Of a DNA stretch of 7,097 nucleotides, positions 1 to 6,647 are shown one piece after another. The notes beneath the pieces were generated by a model that saw only the letters and a list, made by a program, of their open reading frames with translations, was not told where the DNA came from and made no database searches. This DNA is from Amylibacter sp. (GTDB lineage: Bacteria > Pseudomonadota > Alphaproteobacteria > Rhodobacterales > Rhodobacteraceae), in the NCBI GenBank assembly GCA_030625465.1, contig DAOUQS010000100.1, positions 1 to 7,097 of the forward strand, written 5' to 3'. The position numbers were made by a program, and so were the translations under genes. Positions within the stretch are counted from its first letter, which is position 1, and each line of letters begins with the position of its first letter.

Positions 1-1
1 C

Positions 2-283
2 TGGAATATCACACTGATCGCCGCCGCCGTACTGGGTTTCACCAGCACATATCTGGGCGTCAGCCTGCAATCAGCCATCCAGGCCGACCTGCCGGATGAG
101 ATGCGCGGCCGTGTGATGTCAATCTGGATCGTTATCGCCACGGGTGCGTCCGCACTGGGCGCGTTTACCATCGGGATGGCCACCGAGACGCTGGGCTTGG
201 CCATCAGCACATTACTTTTAACGGCTATATGCCTTGCATTACTTCTATGGGTCATCATTTCGGCAAAAAAAACGGGGGGATAA
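2..283 (+). CDS. MFS transporter, C-terminal fragment (5' end outside the window)
   Basis: The frame is open from base 2 to a TAA stop at 281-283 and gives the last 93 residues of a membrane protein. Two hydrophobic stretches are separated by a short cytoplasmic-type loop with the motif LPDEMRGRVMSIW (residues about 30-42 of the fragment). This Arg/Gly-rich loop after a QSAIQ segment is typical of the EntS/MFS_3 branch of major facilitator exporters. The hydrophobic segments after the loop would be the last helices, and the protein ends in a short basic tail (AKKTGG). The internal ATG at 101 lies inside the conserved loop and is not the real start. The substrate cannot be told from this piece. 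The gene converges on nrdJ, and its last six codons are also the T-tract and stem of the nrdJ terminator. The family call is firm; the specific function is unknown. Confidence 0.85.
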   Translation, partial: WNITLIAAAVLGFTSTYLGVSLQSAIQADLPDEMRGRVMSIWIVIATGASALGAFTIGMATETLGLAISTLLLTAICLALLLWVIISAKKTGG

Positions 284-291
284 ATCCCCCC
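265..291 (-). terminator. Intrinsic terminator of nrdJ, inside the 3' end of the MFS gene
   Basis: Read on the minus strand there is a GGGGGG stem, an ATTTAT loop and a CCCCCC stem (291-274). One G follows, then an uninterrupted run of eight T (272-265). This is a textbook Rho-independent terminator and lies about 95 nt after the nrdJ stop codon. On the plus strand the same hairpin is followed only by AGTTTGATA, so it is a weaker terminator for the MFS transcript. The last MFS codons and its TAA stop fall within the structure. Confidence 0.85.
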
Positions 292-385
292 AGTTTGATA
301 TTCAGGCTCTATTGTTAACCGCTCAAGTTTTTGCCTGCGGCCTGAACTCGTCGGGACGGCAGCCGAAGCTGCGCGCCCCTAACCT

Positions 386-3300
386 TTAACTACACCCGCT
401 TGTTGCCCCGCAGGTGTTGCATTTCATACATGTGCCGTTGCGCACCAACGTGTAGTTGCCGCAATCGCCACAAGCGTCGCCCTCATAGCCCTGCATTTTG
501 GCTTTCACGCGATCATCCATCTTCGTAATTGGTGCAGCCACTTTCGCGACTGCGGGTGCAACCGCTTCGGCTGCCCCTACGGCTTGCGCATCACTGCGAA
601 AAATATTGGTCATCCCGCCCTGCAAAACCGTCAATTCCTGTGGCAAACGGTTGCGGTGATAACCGGGGGATACCACTTGGCGCAGCATCGCCACCGCATC
701 GTCGGATGCAGGTGTGACATTGCTTTTGCCCTCTTCGACACCGCGACCCAGTTCATCAAATGTCTCGCCTGTCGGTTTGACATGGGCCAGATCGGAACGA
801 TCCAGATAGGACACGGCCAGTTCGCGGAAAATGTAATCCAGAACAGACGTAGCATTCTTGATACTGTCATTGCCCTGCACCATGCCGGCCGGATCAAAGC
901 GGGTGAATGTAAACGCATCCACGAACTCTTCCAATGGCACACCGTATTGCAGCCCTACGGAGATCGCGATGGCGAAGTTGTTCATCATCGCGCGGAAACC
1001 GGCACCTTCTTTGTGCATGTCGATGAATATTTCACCGATGCTTCCGTCTTCATATTCGCCTGTGCGCAGATAAACCTTATGGCCACCAACAACCGCTTTT
1101 TGGGTGTAACCCTTACGACGTGCAGGTAGTTTTGAACGCCCCCGGCTGATTTCCTTGACGATGATTTTTTCCACAATCTTTTCTGCCAGAATTGTGGCGC
1201 GTTCCCCTGCGGGGGCTTCCATCAAGACTTCATCCAGATCCTCGTCATCATCCTCGATCAGTGCCGATGCCAATGGTTGCGACAGTTTGGAACCATCACG
1301 GTACAAAGCGTTGGCTTTCACACCCAGCGACCATGAAAGTTCATAAGCTGCCTGACAATCCTCGATCGTCGCGTCATTTGCCATGTTCACTGTTTTGGAA
1401 ATTGCACCGGAAATAAACGACTGTGCGGCCGCCATCATCGTGATGTGGCTTTCAACCGACAGGTAACGTGTGCCGATACGTCCGCAAGCGTTGGCGCAAT
1501 CAAACACGCTGTAATGCTTTTCTTTCAGGTGCGGCGCACCTTCCAAAGACATCGTACCGCAAACGTGGTTGTTGGCGGCTTCCACCTGTTTCTTGCTAAA
1601 GCCCAAGTGTGACAGCAGATCGAACCCAGGATCGTTCAGCTGCGCTTCGGGAATGCCCAAAGTGCCTTTGCAAAACTCTTCGCCCAGCGTCCATTGGTTG
1701 AACACAAAACGGATGTCAAACGCGGTTGGCAGGGCCACCTCAATCTTGTCCAGCTCATCTTGGCCAAACCCGTGGCCGATTAGAACCGTGTGATTGATCT
1801 CGGGCGCGTTGCCCATGGTGCCGTGACCGACCGCATAGGAAATAATCTCGGCGCCTACAGAAGATGAATAGCCCAGCATTTCCAAAGCCGCAGGTACGGA
1901 TTGGTTGATGATCTTGAAATAACCGCCACCGGCTAGTTTCTTGAATTTCACCAGTGCGAAATCAGGCTCGATGCCTGTGGTATCGCAATCCATCACCAGC
2001 CCGATTGTACCCGTTGGCGCGATAACAGAGACCTGTGCGTTGCGGAACCCGTGTTTTTCACCAAGGCTTACCGCATCATCCCAGGCGGACTTGGACAAAG
2101 CGATTAGATCCTGGTCAGGGCAGCTTGTATGATCCAGCGGCACCGGTTTAATCTCCAGTCCTTCGTAGCCGTCTGTTTTGGCATAAGCCGCGCGGCGGTG
2201 ATTACGCATCACCCGCAGCATATGGGCGGCGTTTTTCTTATAGCCCGCAAACGGCCCCAGTTCTTTGGCCATCAAAGCACTTGTGGCGTAAGACGTGCCT
2301 GTCATGATCGCGGTGATCGCACCGCAAAGCGCGCGGCCCTCATCACTGTCGTAAGAGTAGCCCATGTTCATCAGCAAACCGCCGATATTGGCAAAGCCCA
2401 GCCCCAACGTGCGGAATTCATATGACCGCTGTGCGATCTCTTTTGACGGGAACTGCGCCATCAGAACCGATACTTCCAATGTCATCGTCCACAAACGGGT
2501 CGCATGGATATAATCGTCTGATTGGAATTTCGAGTCCTTGTAGAACTTCAGCAGGTTCATTGATGCCAGGTTACACGCGGTATCATCCAGGAACATATAT
2601 TCCGAACACGGGTTAGAGCCGCGAATGGCGCCATCTTCCGGGCATGTATGCCAAGCGTTGATCGTGTCGTGATATTGCACACCGGGATCGGCACAGGCCC
2701 AAGCCGCGTGCCCCACCTCTTCCCACAAATCGCGGGCTTTCACGGTTTTGGCAACTTCACCATCTGTACGGCGGATCAGTTCCCAGTCGCCATCGTCTTT
2801 GACGGCTTTCAAGAATGCATCTGTCACCCGCACAGAGTTATTGGAATTTTGACCCGCAACTGTCAGATAAGCATCTGAATCCCAGTCAGTGTCATAGGTC
2901 GGAAACTCGATACTACTATAGCCCTGTTTTGCATATTGCAGCACACGGTTCACATAGGTTTCGGGGATCATAACCTTTTTAGCCGAACGGATCGCCGTTT
3001 TCAGGCCTGCATTTTTCTTCGGGTCAAACGCATCTTCCTCGGTTCCGTCCCATGCGCGAATAGCTGCAAAAATCTCGTTCAGCTGTTGTTCGTGCAACTT
3101 GGAACCGGCAACCAGACTGGCGACTTTTTGCTCTTCTTTCACCTTCCAGGTGATAAATTCTTCAATATCGGGGTGATCCATGTCGCAGATCACCATCTTG
3201 GCCGCCCTGCGTGTTGTGCCACCTGATTTGATCGCACCCGCCGCACGGTCGCCGATTTTCAGGAATGACATCAAACCGGATGACTTGCCACCGCCGCCCA

Positions 3301-4027
3301 AGCCCTCAGTAGACCCGCGCAATGACGAAAAGTTGGTGCCGGTGCCAGAGCCGTATTTAAACAGGCGGGCTTCACGCACCCAAAGGTCCATAATGCCGCC
3401 CTCATTCACCAGATCGTCTTTCACCGACTGGATGAAACAGGCATGCGGCTGCGGATGTTCGTAAGAACTGCCAGACTCGACCAGTTTGCCGGATTGATAA
3501 TCCACATAGTGATGCCCCTGCGCCGGCCCGTCGATGCCGTAAGCCCAGTAAAGGCCGGTGTTGAACCATTGTGGTGAATTCGGTGCAGCCATCTGGTTGG
3601 CCAGCATGAAACGCATCTCGTCGAAATAGGCTTTGGCGTCTGCTTCGGCATCAAACATGCCACCTTTCCAGCCCCAATAAGCCCAAGTGCCCGCCAAACG
3701 GTCGAAAACCTGCTTGGCCGAGGTTTCACCCGCATAGGTTTCGCCAGCACCAGCCTGCGCATCTTTGTCAGGAACAGAACGCCACAAAAATTCGGGCACA
3801 TCTTTTTCCGCAACCCGTTTCACTGCCGCCGGAACACCCGCCTTGCGAAAGTACTTTTGCGCAATCACATCGGCCGCAACCTGTGACCAGCTTGTCGGCA
3901 CTTCGACGTTTTCCAGGGAAAACACCACGGACCCGTCCGGGTTTCGAATTTCGGATGTTGTTTTATGGAATTCAATGCTTGCGTATGCATCTGTTTTTGC
4001 ATCTGTGAAACGACGATTAATTTTCAT
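386..4027 (-). CDS. nrdJ: Vitamin B12-dependent (class II) ribonucleoside-diphosphate reductase
   Basis: This cytoplasmic enzyme reduces ribonucleotides to deoxyribonucleotides, using adenosylcobalamin to make the active-site thiyl radical; it needs no oxygen and no NrdB partner. The product has 1213 residues, the long form usual in Rhodobacteraceae. Visible parts are the NSPQWFNTG motif (150-158), a first redox Cys in ACFIQS (C197), GSGTGTN (226-232), the NPCSE radical motif (N472, C474, E476), and the second redox Cys 11 residues later in TACNL (C485). There is also an APTGTIG phosphate loop near 670-676, an acidic linker (925-933), and a TSCPD-type domain at about 975-1075. The tail is Cys-rich (C1186, C1189, C1200, C1203, C1206, C1212) and probably acts as a zinc ribbon or dithiol shuttle. 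I see no N-terminal ATP-cone. The ATG start fits the conserved N-terminus ([18 protein letters not shown]) and has AGGGG (4033-4037) 5 nt upstream. All catalytic residues are present and there is no frameshift. The residue roles come from known class II enzymes. Confidence 0.97.
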   Translation of the reverse strand: MKINRRFTDAKTDAYASIEFHKTTSEIRNPDGSVVFSLENVEVPTSWSQVAADVIAQKYFRKAGVPAAVKRVAEKDVPEFLWRSVPDKDAQAGAGETYAGETSAKQVFDRLAGTWAYWGWKGGMFDAEADAKAYFDEMRFMLANQMAAPNSPQWFNTGLYWAYGIDGPAQGHHYVDYQSGKLVESGSSYEHPQPHACFIQSVKDDLVNEGGIMDLWVREARLFKYGSGTGTNFSSLRGSTEGLGGGGKSSGLMSFLKIGDRAAGAIKSGGTTRRAAKMVICDMDHPDIEEFITWKVKEEQKVASLVAGSKLHEQQLNEIFAAIRAWDGTEEDAFDPKKNAGLKTAIRSAKKVMIPETYVNRVLQYAKQGYSSIEFPTYDTDWDSDAYLTVAGQNSNNSVRVTDAFLKAVKDDGDWELIRRTDGEVAKTVKARDLWEEVGHAAWACADPGVQYHDTINAWHTCPEDGAIRGSNPCSEYMFLDDTACNLASMNLLKFYKDSKFQSDDYIHATRLWTMTLEVSVLMAQFPSKEIAQRSYEFRTLGLGFANIGGLLMNMGYSYDSDEGRALCGAITAIMTGTSYATSALMAKELGPFAGYKKNAAHMLRVMRNHRRAAYAKTDGYEGLEIKPVPLDHTSCPDQDLIALSKSAWDDAVSLGEKHGFRNAQVSVIAPTGTIGLVMDCDTTGIEPDFALVKFKKLAGGGYFKIINQSVPAALEMLGYSSSVGAEIISYAVGHGTMGNAPEINHTVLIGHGFGQDELDKIEVALPTAFDIRFVFNQWTLGEEFCKGTLGIPEAQLNDPGFDLLSHLGFSKKQVEAANNHVCGTMSLEGAPHLKEKHYSVFDCANACGRIGTRYLSVESHITMMAAAQSFISGAISKTVNMANDATIEDCQAAYELSWSLGVKANALYRDGSKLSQPLASALIEDDDEDLDEVLMEAPAGERATILAEKIVEKIIVKEISRGRSKLPARRKGYTQKAVVGGHKVYLRTGEYEDGSIGEIFIDMHKEGAGFRAMMNNFAIAISVGLQYGVPLEEFVDAFTFTRFDPAGMVQGNDSIKNATSVLDYIFRELAVSYLDRSDLAHVKPTGETFDELGRGVEEGKSNVTPASDDAVAMLRQVVSPGYHRNRLPQELTVLQGGMTNIFRSDAQAVGAAEAVAPAVAKVAAPITKMDDRVKAKMQGYEGDACGDCGNYTLVRNGTCMKCNTCGATSGCS

Positions 4028-4119
4028 TTTAGCCCCTGTTTAACCAAGAAATCTATAGCTTTACCTGCAATTCAGGGTGCCTGATTTCATATTCTTTTTA
4101 ATGCCGCCCTGCCTCTGAA

Positions 4120-4135
4120 CCACTATATGTAGTGG
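4120..4135. promoter_or_regulatory. Candidate NrdR box upstream of nrdJ
   Basis: The 16-bp site CCACTATATGTAGTGG is palindromic except for one central pair, and the symmetry extends to 20 bp (4118-4137). Its core CTATATGTAG fits the NrdR consensus core CwAtATaTwG. NrdR is the zinc-finger/ATP-cone repressor of ribonucleotide reductase genes, and its boxes lie ahead of nrd operons in many bacteria. The site is 93 bp upstream of the nrdJ start. NrdR boxes normally come in pairs; a clear second copy at the usual spacing is missing, though a partial half (CCACTA) sits at 4171-4176 and an ACAAGTTGT element at 4153-4161. The assignment rests on motif and location. Confidence 0.65.
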
Positions 4136-4156
4136 TTGTTCGAGCGGTCTGCACAA

Positions 4157-4184
4157 GTTGTACTATTTGACCACTACAGGTCAA
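4157..4184 (-). promoter_or_regulatory. Candidate nrdJ promoter
   Basis: On the minus strand TTGACC (4184-4179) serves as a -35 element and TACAAC (4162-4157) as a -10 element, with a 16-nt spacer. Transcription would start near 4150 and give a leader of about 120 nt containing the NrdR-like box. The -35 hexamer is one arm of the TTGACC/GGTCAA palindrome, so a protein bound there could block RNA polymerase. The -10 matches only 4 of 6 consensus positions, and other AT-rich stretches nearer the gene could serve instead. Confidence 0.3.
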
Positions 4185-4227
4185 CGAAAATATTCACATT
4201 TTAGTCGCATTTATGTGTTGACCTGTA
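4167..4227. repeat. Overlapping inverted repeats built on TTGACC
   Basis: Two perfect inverted repeats share an arm. TTGACC (4167-4172) and GGTCAA (4179-4184) form an 18-bp palindrome with a 6-bp spacer. TACAGGTCAAC (4175-4185) and GTTGACCTGTA (4217-4227) form an 11-bp perfect inverted repeat around 31 bp. The three hexamer copies suggest a multi-site operator for a dimeric regulator, next to the candidate nrdJ promoter. The regulator is not known to me. Confidence 0.6.
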
Positions 4228-4351
4228 AAAATGAAAACGCAACCTGAACAAAGTTAGGCAAAGTTCGGGCGCAAATACGTCAGCCACCAGAAACCGGATT
4301 TGCCAGAAAACATAGGCAGTCAGGCATGTTATTGCGTATTCTTATTCTACC

Positions 4352-4372
4352 GGGGGCAACTGAACAGCCCCC
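4352..4372. other. GC-rich hairpin of unknown role
   Basis: GGGGGC (4352-4357) pairs with GCCCCC (4367-4372) around a 9-nt loop. No T-tract follows on either strand, so it is not a normal intrinsic terminator. It lies in otherwise unexplained intergenic DNA. The same bases form the end of a tiny plus-strand frame (4326-4376, 16 codons rich in Leu and Ile). Confidence 0.4.
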
Positions 4373-4407
4373 ATAAGCACCCCGAATCCCCGACGCAAAA
4401 ATATATT

Positions 4408-4427
4408 AAAAAAAATGGCCAGGACCA
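4408..4427 (-). terminator. Weak candidate terminator downstream of tRNA-Pro
   Basis: On the minus strand TGGT-CCTG-GCCA (4427-4416) can form a 4-bp stem including one G-U pair. It is followed directly by eight T (4415-4408). It is about 150 nt beyond the tRNA 3' end and is the only T-tract linked to any hairpin in that direction. The stem is short, so termination here is doubtful. Confidence 0.25.
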
Positions 4428-4576
4428 AAAATAATCACCGCTGAAAAGTTAACGTATTTTGCGCAGCAAAGCCGCCGCGACATCTAAACAATTGGAAAAC
4501 ACTGATTTTTCAGAATTAGGGTAAAACAAGATCCAGCACCAACTGAATCTTAGAATCAATCTCTCATTTAAGAAAG

Positions 4577-4653
4577 TGGTCGGGACGGCTGGATTCGAAC
4601 CAACGGCCCCCTGTACCCAAAACAGGTGCGCTACCAGACTGCGCCACGCCCCG
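4577..4653 (-). tRNA. tRNA-Pro (anticodon UGG)
   Basis: This is a complete 77-nt cloverleaf with an encoded CCA end (4579-4577). The acceptor strands CGGGGCG (4653-4647) and CGTCCCG (4587-4581) pair through all seven positions with one G-U. The D stem is GCGC/GCGC. The anticodon stem CCTGT/ACAGG encloses TTTGGGT, which places UGG at 4619-4617. The T arm GTTGG-TTCGAAT-CCAGC is standard. With U34 modified, it can read most or all CCN proline codons. It lies 58 nt downstream of the DUF192 gene on the same strand, with no terminator between, so it may be processed from that transcript or have its own promoter. The 5' leader can pair with the tRNA 5' end (see findings). Confidence 0.97.
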
Positions 4654-4711
4654 ACTGTGGCGGGGTTTAAATCGGTTAGCGGCAAATGAAAAGCCCAAAA
4701 GTGACATGTTC

Positions 4712-5206
4712 TTAATTTTTACACGGCCATGCGGCAGTTTTTATATTAAAGGCCGGATGTTGCAGTTGCGCCCCGGCTTGAATGCCCAGTGTTTCGGCCA
4801 AACCGCCATTGATTTCCAGCACTGCAAAAATATTATCACCGCCAAAAATTGACGTTTCATCCAGCGGCACCGCATTGCTGTGAACGTTTACCACCAACCC
4901 GGTCTGGTCCATAAAAATCATATCAAGCGGGATTAAAGTGTTTCGCATCCAGAAGCTAACGCTCTGGGCCTGCTCGTAGATAAACAACATACCGGAAAAC
5001 CGCGCCATGTTTTCGCGAAACATCAAACCTTCTGCGCGTGTTTCATAGGTATCAACAACTTCAATATCAAATGCGGCAATGTTATTGCCCATTTTGATCT
5101 GCACGCGATCGGCGACACATTCGGCAAAGGCCATCGGGGCCCAGAAAGCCAAAGTCGCAACAATACAGGTGATACGTTTTATATCAGGTCTTCTGATCTG
5201 CGGCAA
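4712..5206 (-). CDS. Secreted DUF192 (PF02643) family protein, start uncertain
   Basis: The protein is a small DUF192 domain behind a signal peptide. Family hallmarks are GLMFRENM, SGMLFIY, FWMRNTLIPLDMIF, NAVPLDET and the C-terminal EINGG. A basic and then hydrophobic leader (KRITCIVATLAFWAPMAFA, cut before ECVADRV) predicts export to the periplasm. The biochemical role of the family is not established. The start is the oddity. The natural signal-peptide start, by the usual length of these leaders, would be at 5182, where the codon is ATA (ATA AAA CGT) and not ATG; AGAAG lies 7 nt ahead of it. The nearest accepted start upstream is TTG at 5206, used here (164 residues, 23-nt overlap with the cold-shock gene, poor RBS). 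The frame is open to an ATG at 5356, but that would overlap the upstream gene by over 170 nt and is unlikely. The family call is firm and the start is not. Confidence 0.88.
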   Translation of the reverse strand: MPQIRRPDIKRITCIVATLAFWAPMAFAECVADRVQIKMGNNIAAFDIEVVDTYETRAEGLMFRENMARFSGMLFIYEQAQSVSFWMRNTLIPLDMIFMDQTGLVVNVHSNAVPLDETSIFGGDNIFAVLEINGGLAETLGIQAGAQLQHPAFNIKTAAWPCKN

Positions 5207-5705
5207 AATCCCATGGACGGATTTCAATCGCAAGCTTGCCGCGCGGGCCTGATGCTGTGCGAATGCTAACGGCTTCGCTTTGTTGCAGCTCGGATATTCC
5301 ATAAGCCCGCAAAACCTCTGCATGTACGAAAATATCTTCTGTGCTTTCAAATACATTTAAAAACCCAAAGCCTTTTACTTTGTCAAACCACTTCACGCGT
5401 GCCGCAGTCAGTTCGGAATGTTCCGACAATGTCGACAGGTCAATCCCTGCTTCTTCCAAACCGCGCAATGCGTTTTCCGGAACACTGTCAGGTTGTTCCA
5501 TGTGTACGATTTCCGACGCCTGCTGTCCCCGATCCGAGGCAACGACGACGATTTCAACCGCAGTTCCTTCGGCAACAGAGCTGCGTCCGAAGTTTCTTAA
5601 AACATTTGCATGCAATAGTATATCAGGGCCGCCTTCGTCATCCACGACGAAACCAAATCCTTTGGTGGTATCAAACCACTTAACTTTACCAGTCTTCTTC
5701 TGCAT
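5184..5705 (-). CDS. Cold-shock protein with two cold-shock domains
   Basis: The 173-residue cytoplasmic protein carries two CspA-type OB folds that bind single-stranded RNA or DNA. Domain 1 (about 5-69) has GKVKWFD, the RNP1 motif KGFGFV (15-20) and the RNP2-like DILLH (28-32). Domain 2 (about 102-164) has ARVKWFD, KGFGFL (111-116) and DIFVH (124-128). A linker of about 30 residues (SVPENALRGLEEAGIDLSTL) joins them. Single-domain CspA proteins have about 70 residues; the double form is common in alphaproteobacteria. The ATG start has GGTGG (5714-5718) 8 nt upstream. The stop lies just before, or overlaps, the downstream DUF192 start, implying co-transcription and perhaps coupled translation. 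Whether it is truly cold-induced cannot be read from the sequence. Confidence 0.95.
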   Translation of the reverse strand: MQKKTGKVKWFDTTKGFGFVVDDEGGPDILLHANVLRNFGRSSVAEGTAVEIVVVASDRGQQASEIVHMEQPDSVPENALRGLEEAGIDLSTLSEHSELTAARVKWFDKVKGFGFLNVFESTEDIFVHAEVLRAYGISELQQSEAVSIRTASGPRGKLAIEIRPWDFAADQKT

Positions 5706-5725
5706 TTACACAACCACCCAAGCAT

Positions 5726-5753
5726 ATTGTATTTGTTGTCGGAAAAAAGACAA
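5726..5753 (-). promoter_or_regulatory. Candidate promoter of the cold-shock gene
   Basis: On the minus strand TTGTCT (5753-5748) and TACAAT (5731-5726) are separated by 16 nt and match sigma-70 -35 and -10 elements well. Transcription would start near 5719 and leave a very short leader of about 14 nt that contains the GGTGG ribosome-binding site. That would rule out the long 5' leader found in E. coli cspA. A promoter further upstream in the AT-rich gap is also possible. Confidence 0.4.
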
Positions 5754-5868
5754 CGGTATTAAGTATAAAGAAGCATTCAAATGTAATTTCTCATACAAAT
5801 TTATCATTTTAGTGACATACTTCACACTTTTCAAAGTTATAAGGGATTTTCTGAAAGATCAACAACTA

Positions 5869-6474
5869 TCAAGGGTTGAGTCTTACAATAGACCAGCACC
5901 TTACGTCAACGTCAAACGTCCAGCGAAACCTGTCATGCAGTCGAAATGCGCCGTCCGCCCAGAACTCAATCTCGACAGGTTTAATCCGAAATCCACCCCA
6001 AAACGCAGGGCGCGGCGGGTTCAGGCCCAGTTTTGCAGTATATTTCGCAACGCGCGCGACTAATTGTGGTTTACTTTCAAGGACTTGCGATTGCTTACTG
6101 GCATAGGCCCCGATACGGCTGCCCAATGCGCGGGATTTGTAATACGCATCCGCGCTTGGGCCATCTTCGCGTGTGACCAGACCGCGCACCCGGATTTGGC
6201 GGCGCAACGACTTCCAGTGCATCACAAATGCCGCCTTGCCTGCGACATTTAGTTCCTGCGCTTTGGCGCTGCCATAATTGGTATAGAACACAAAGGCATC
6301 AGTCTCGATCTCTTTCAACAGAACCATACGCGCGTTCGGCATGCCGTCAGCATCCACAGTTGAAAGCGCCATCGCATTGGGATCGTTCACTTCCGCTGTT
6401 TGCGCATCCGCCAACCAGCGGCGCGCAATTTCAAAAGGGTCATCCCCTGCAAATATTCCACTGCGTTCCGACAT
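5869..6474 (-). CDS. pdxH: Pyridoxamine/pyridoxine 5'-phosphate oxidase
   Basis: PdxH is an FMN-dependent cytoplasmic dimer that oxidises PNP or PMP to pyridoxal 5'-phosphate with oxygen, the last step of the DXP-type route and of salvage. The 201-residue product has RMVLLK (49-54) and [13 protein letters not shown] (63-75) for FMN binding. It also has RRQIRVRG (91-98), [16 protein letters not shown] (111-126) for substrate phosphate binding, FWGGFRIKP (158-166) and the signature RLHDRF (178-183), whose Arg and His contact the substrate in known enzymes. The start is the ATG at 6474, which gives [14 protein letters not shown] and has AGGAG (6487-6483) 8 nt upstream. An in-frame ATG at 6528 would add 18 unconserved residues and lacks such a site. 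The gene is divergent from fabI and followed by a 163-bp AT-rich gap before the cold-shock gene, with no convincing terminator hairpin. Confidence 0.96.
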   Translation of the reverse strand: MSERSGIFAGDDPFEIARRWLADAQTAEVNDPNAMALSTVDADGMPNARMVLLKEIETDAFVFYTNYGSAKAQELNVAGKAAFVMHWKSLRRQIRVRGLVTREDGPSADAYYKSRALGSRIGAYASKQSQVLESKPQLVARVAKYTAKLGLNPPRPAFWGGFRIKPVEIEFWADGAFRLHDRFRWTFDVDVRCWSIVRLNP

Positions 6475-6537
6475 TGCGCAAACTCCTATCAATCGGCGGC
6501 AACTTAACTCTTCACCATTCCGCATCAAGCCCGATCA

Positions 6538-6573
6538 TTACATATTACAGATATATCACAGAATATGTCACAG
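6538..6573. repeat. Three phased TNACAG repeats in the pdxH-fabI divergent region
   Basis: TTACAG (6545-6550), TCACAG (6556-6561) and TCACAG (6568-6573) recur at 11 and 12 bp, about one helical turn, each preceded by an ATAT-like segment. A further TTACAT lies at 6538-6543. Read on the other strand the unit is CTGTGA. The block is about 65 bp from the pdxH start and 75 bp from the fabI start, a position suited to a regulator of either gene. No known regulator is assigned. Confidence 0.5.
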
Positions 6574-6588
6574 AAATTGCCCCTAGTC

Positions 6589-6617
6589 TTGAAACGCATG
6601 TGTCGTTACCATAAACC
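6589..6617 (+). promoter_or_regulatory. Possible fabI promoter
   Basis: TTGAAA (6589-6594) is a good -35 element, and TAAACC (6612-6617) at a 17-nt spacing is a poor -10. Transcription would start near 6624, about 24 nt ahead of the fabI ATG. This is a weak assignment based only on hexamer matches. Confidence 0.25.
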
Positions 6618-6647
6618 CTAAGAAAATATTAATAGATCGGATATTCT

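Larger units (their letters stand above)
4028..4576. other. 549-bp intergenic region: nrdJ control region plus unexplained sequence
   Basis: No credible protein gene was found; every ATG-initiated frame is very short. The nrdJ-proximal half (4028-4230) has the RBS, a small leader hairpin (TCAGG-GTG-CCTGA, 4072-4084), an NrdR-like palindrome (4120-4135), a candidate promoter and TTGACC inverted repeats (4167-4227). The middle has a direct repeat of CAAAGTT (4249-4255 and 4259-4265, period 10), a GC-rich hairpin (4352-4372) and an A-run of eight (4408-4415). The part next to the tRNA (4430-4576) is AT-leaning, with only weak hairpins. No B12 riboswitch pattern is recognisable, although nrdJ is a B12-using gene. 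The distal 300 bases remain unexplained and could hold a small RNA. Confidence 0.6.

Noticed and set aside
301..372. Hairpins between the MFS gene and nrdJ (TTCAGGC with GCCTGAA; GCAGC-CGAA-GCTGC)
   Set aside because: The first has a 32-nt loop and the second a 5-bp stem without a T-tract. The terminator at 265-291 already accounts for the 3' end of nrdJ.
584..1129. 181-codon plus-strand open frame inside nrdJ
   Set aside because: It is antisense to the conserved C-terminal part of nrdJ, and its translation has no recognisable family features.
4176..4226. lux-type quorum-sensing box formed by ACAGGT and ACCTGT
   Set aside because: The arms face the opposite order (ACAGGT first) and are 39 bp apart, unlike the compact 20-bp ACCTGT-N8-ACAGGT box.
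4246..4266. LexA/SOS box from GAAC and GTTC elements
   Set aside because: The alphaproteobacterial box is a direct GTTC-N7-GTTC repeat. Here the elements are inverted or at N6 with a mismatch.
4028..4350. Cobalamin riboswitch upstream of the B12-dependent nrdJ
   Set aside because: I looked for the conserved B12-box pattern on the minus strand and did not find it. The biology made it plausible, but the sequence does not support it; a covariance-model search would decide.
4384..4596. Four GANTC (CcrM methylation) sites in about 213 bp
   Set aside because: This is only a few more than chance would give, and one lies in the conserved T arm of the tRNA. It is not strong enough to call a regulatory cluster.
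4449..4685. 78-codon minus-strand open frame
   Set aside because: It reads straight through the tRNA-Pro gene; the tRNA is certain and the frame is incidental.
5341..6063. 240-codon plus-strand open frame
   Set aside because: It runs antisense through the cold-shock gene and the pdxH 3' end, shows no recognisable domain and has no RBS. The minus-strand genes explain this DNA fully.
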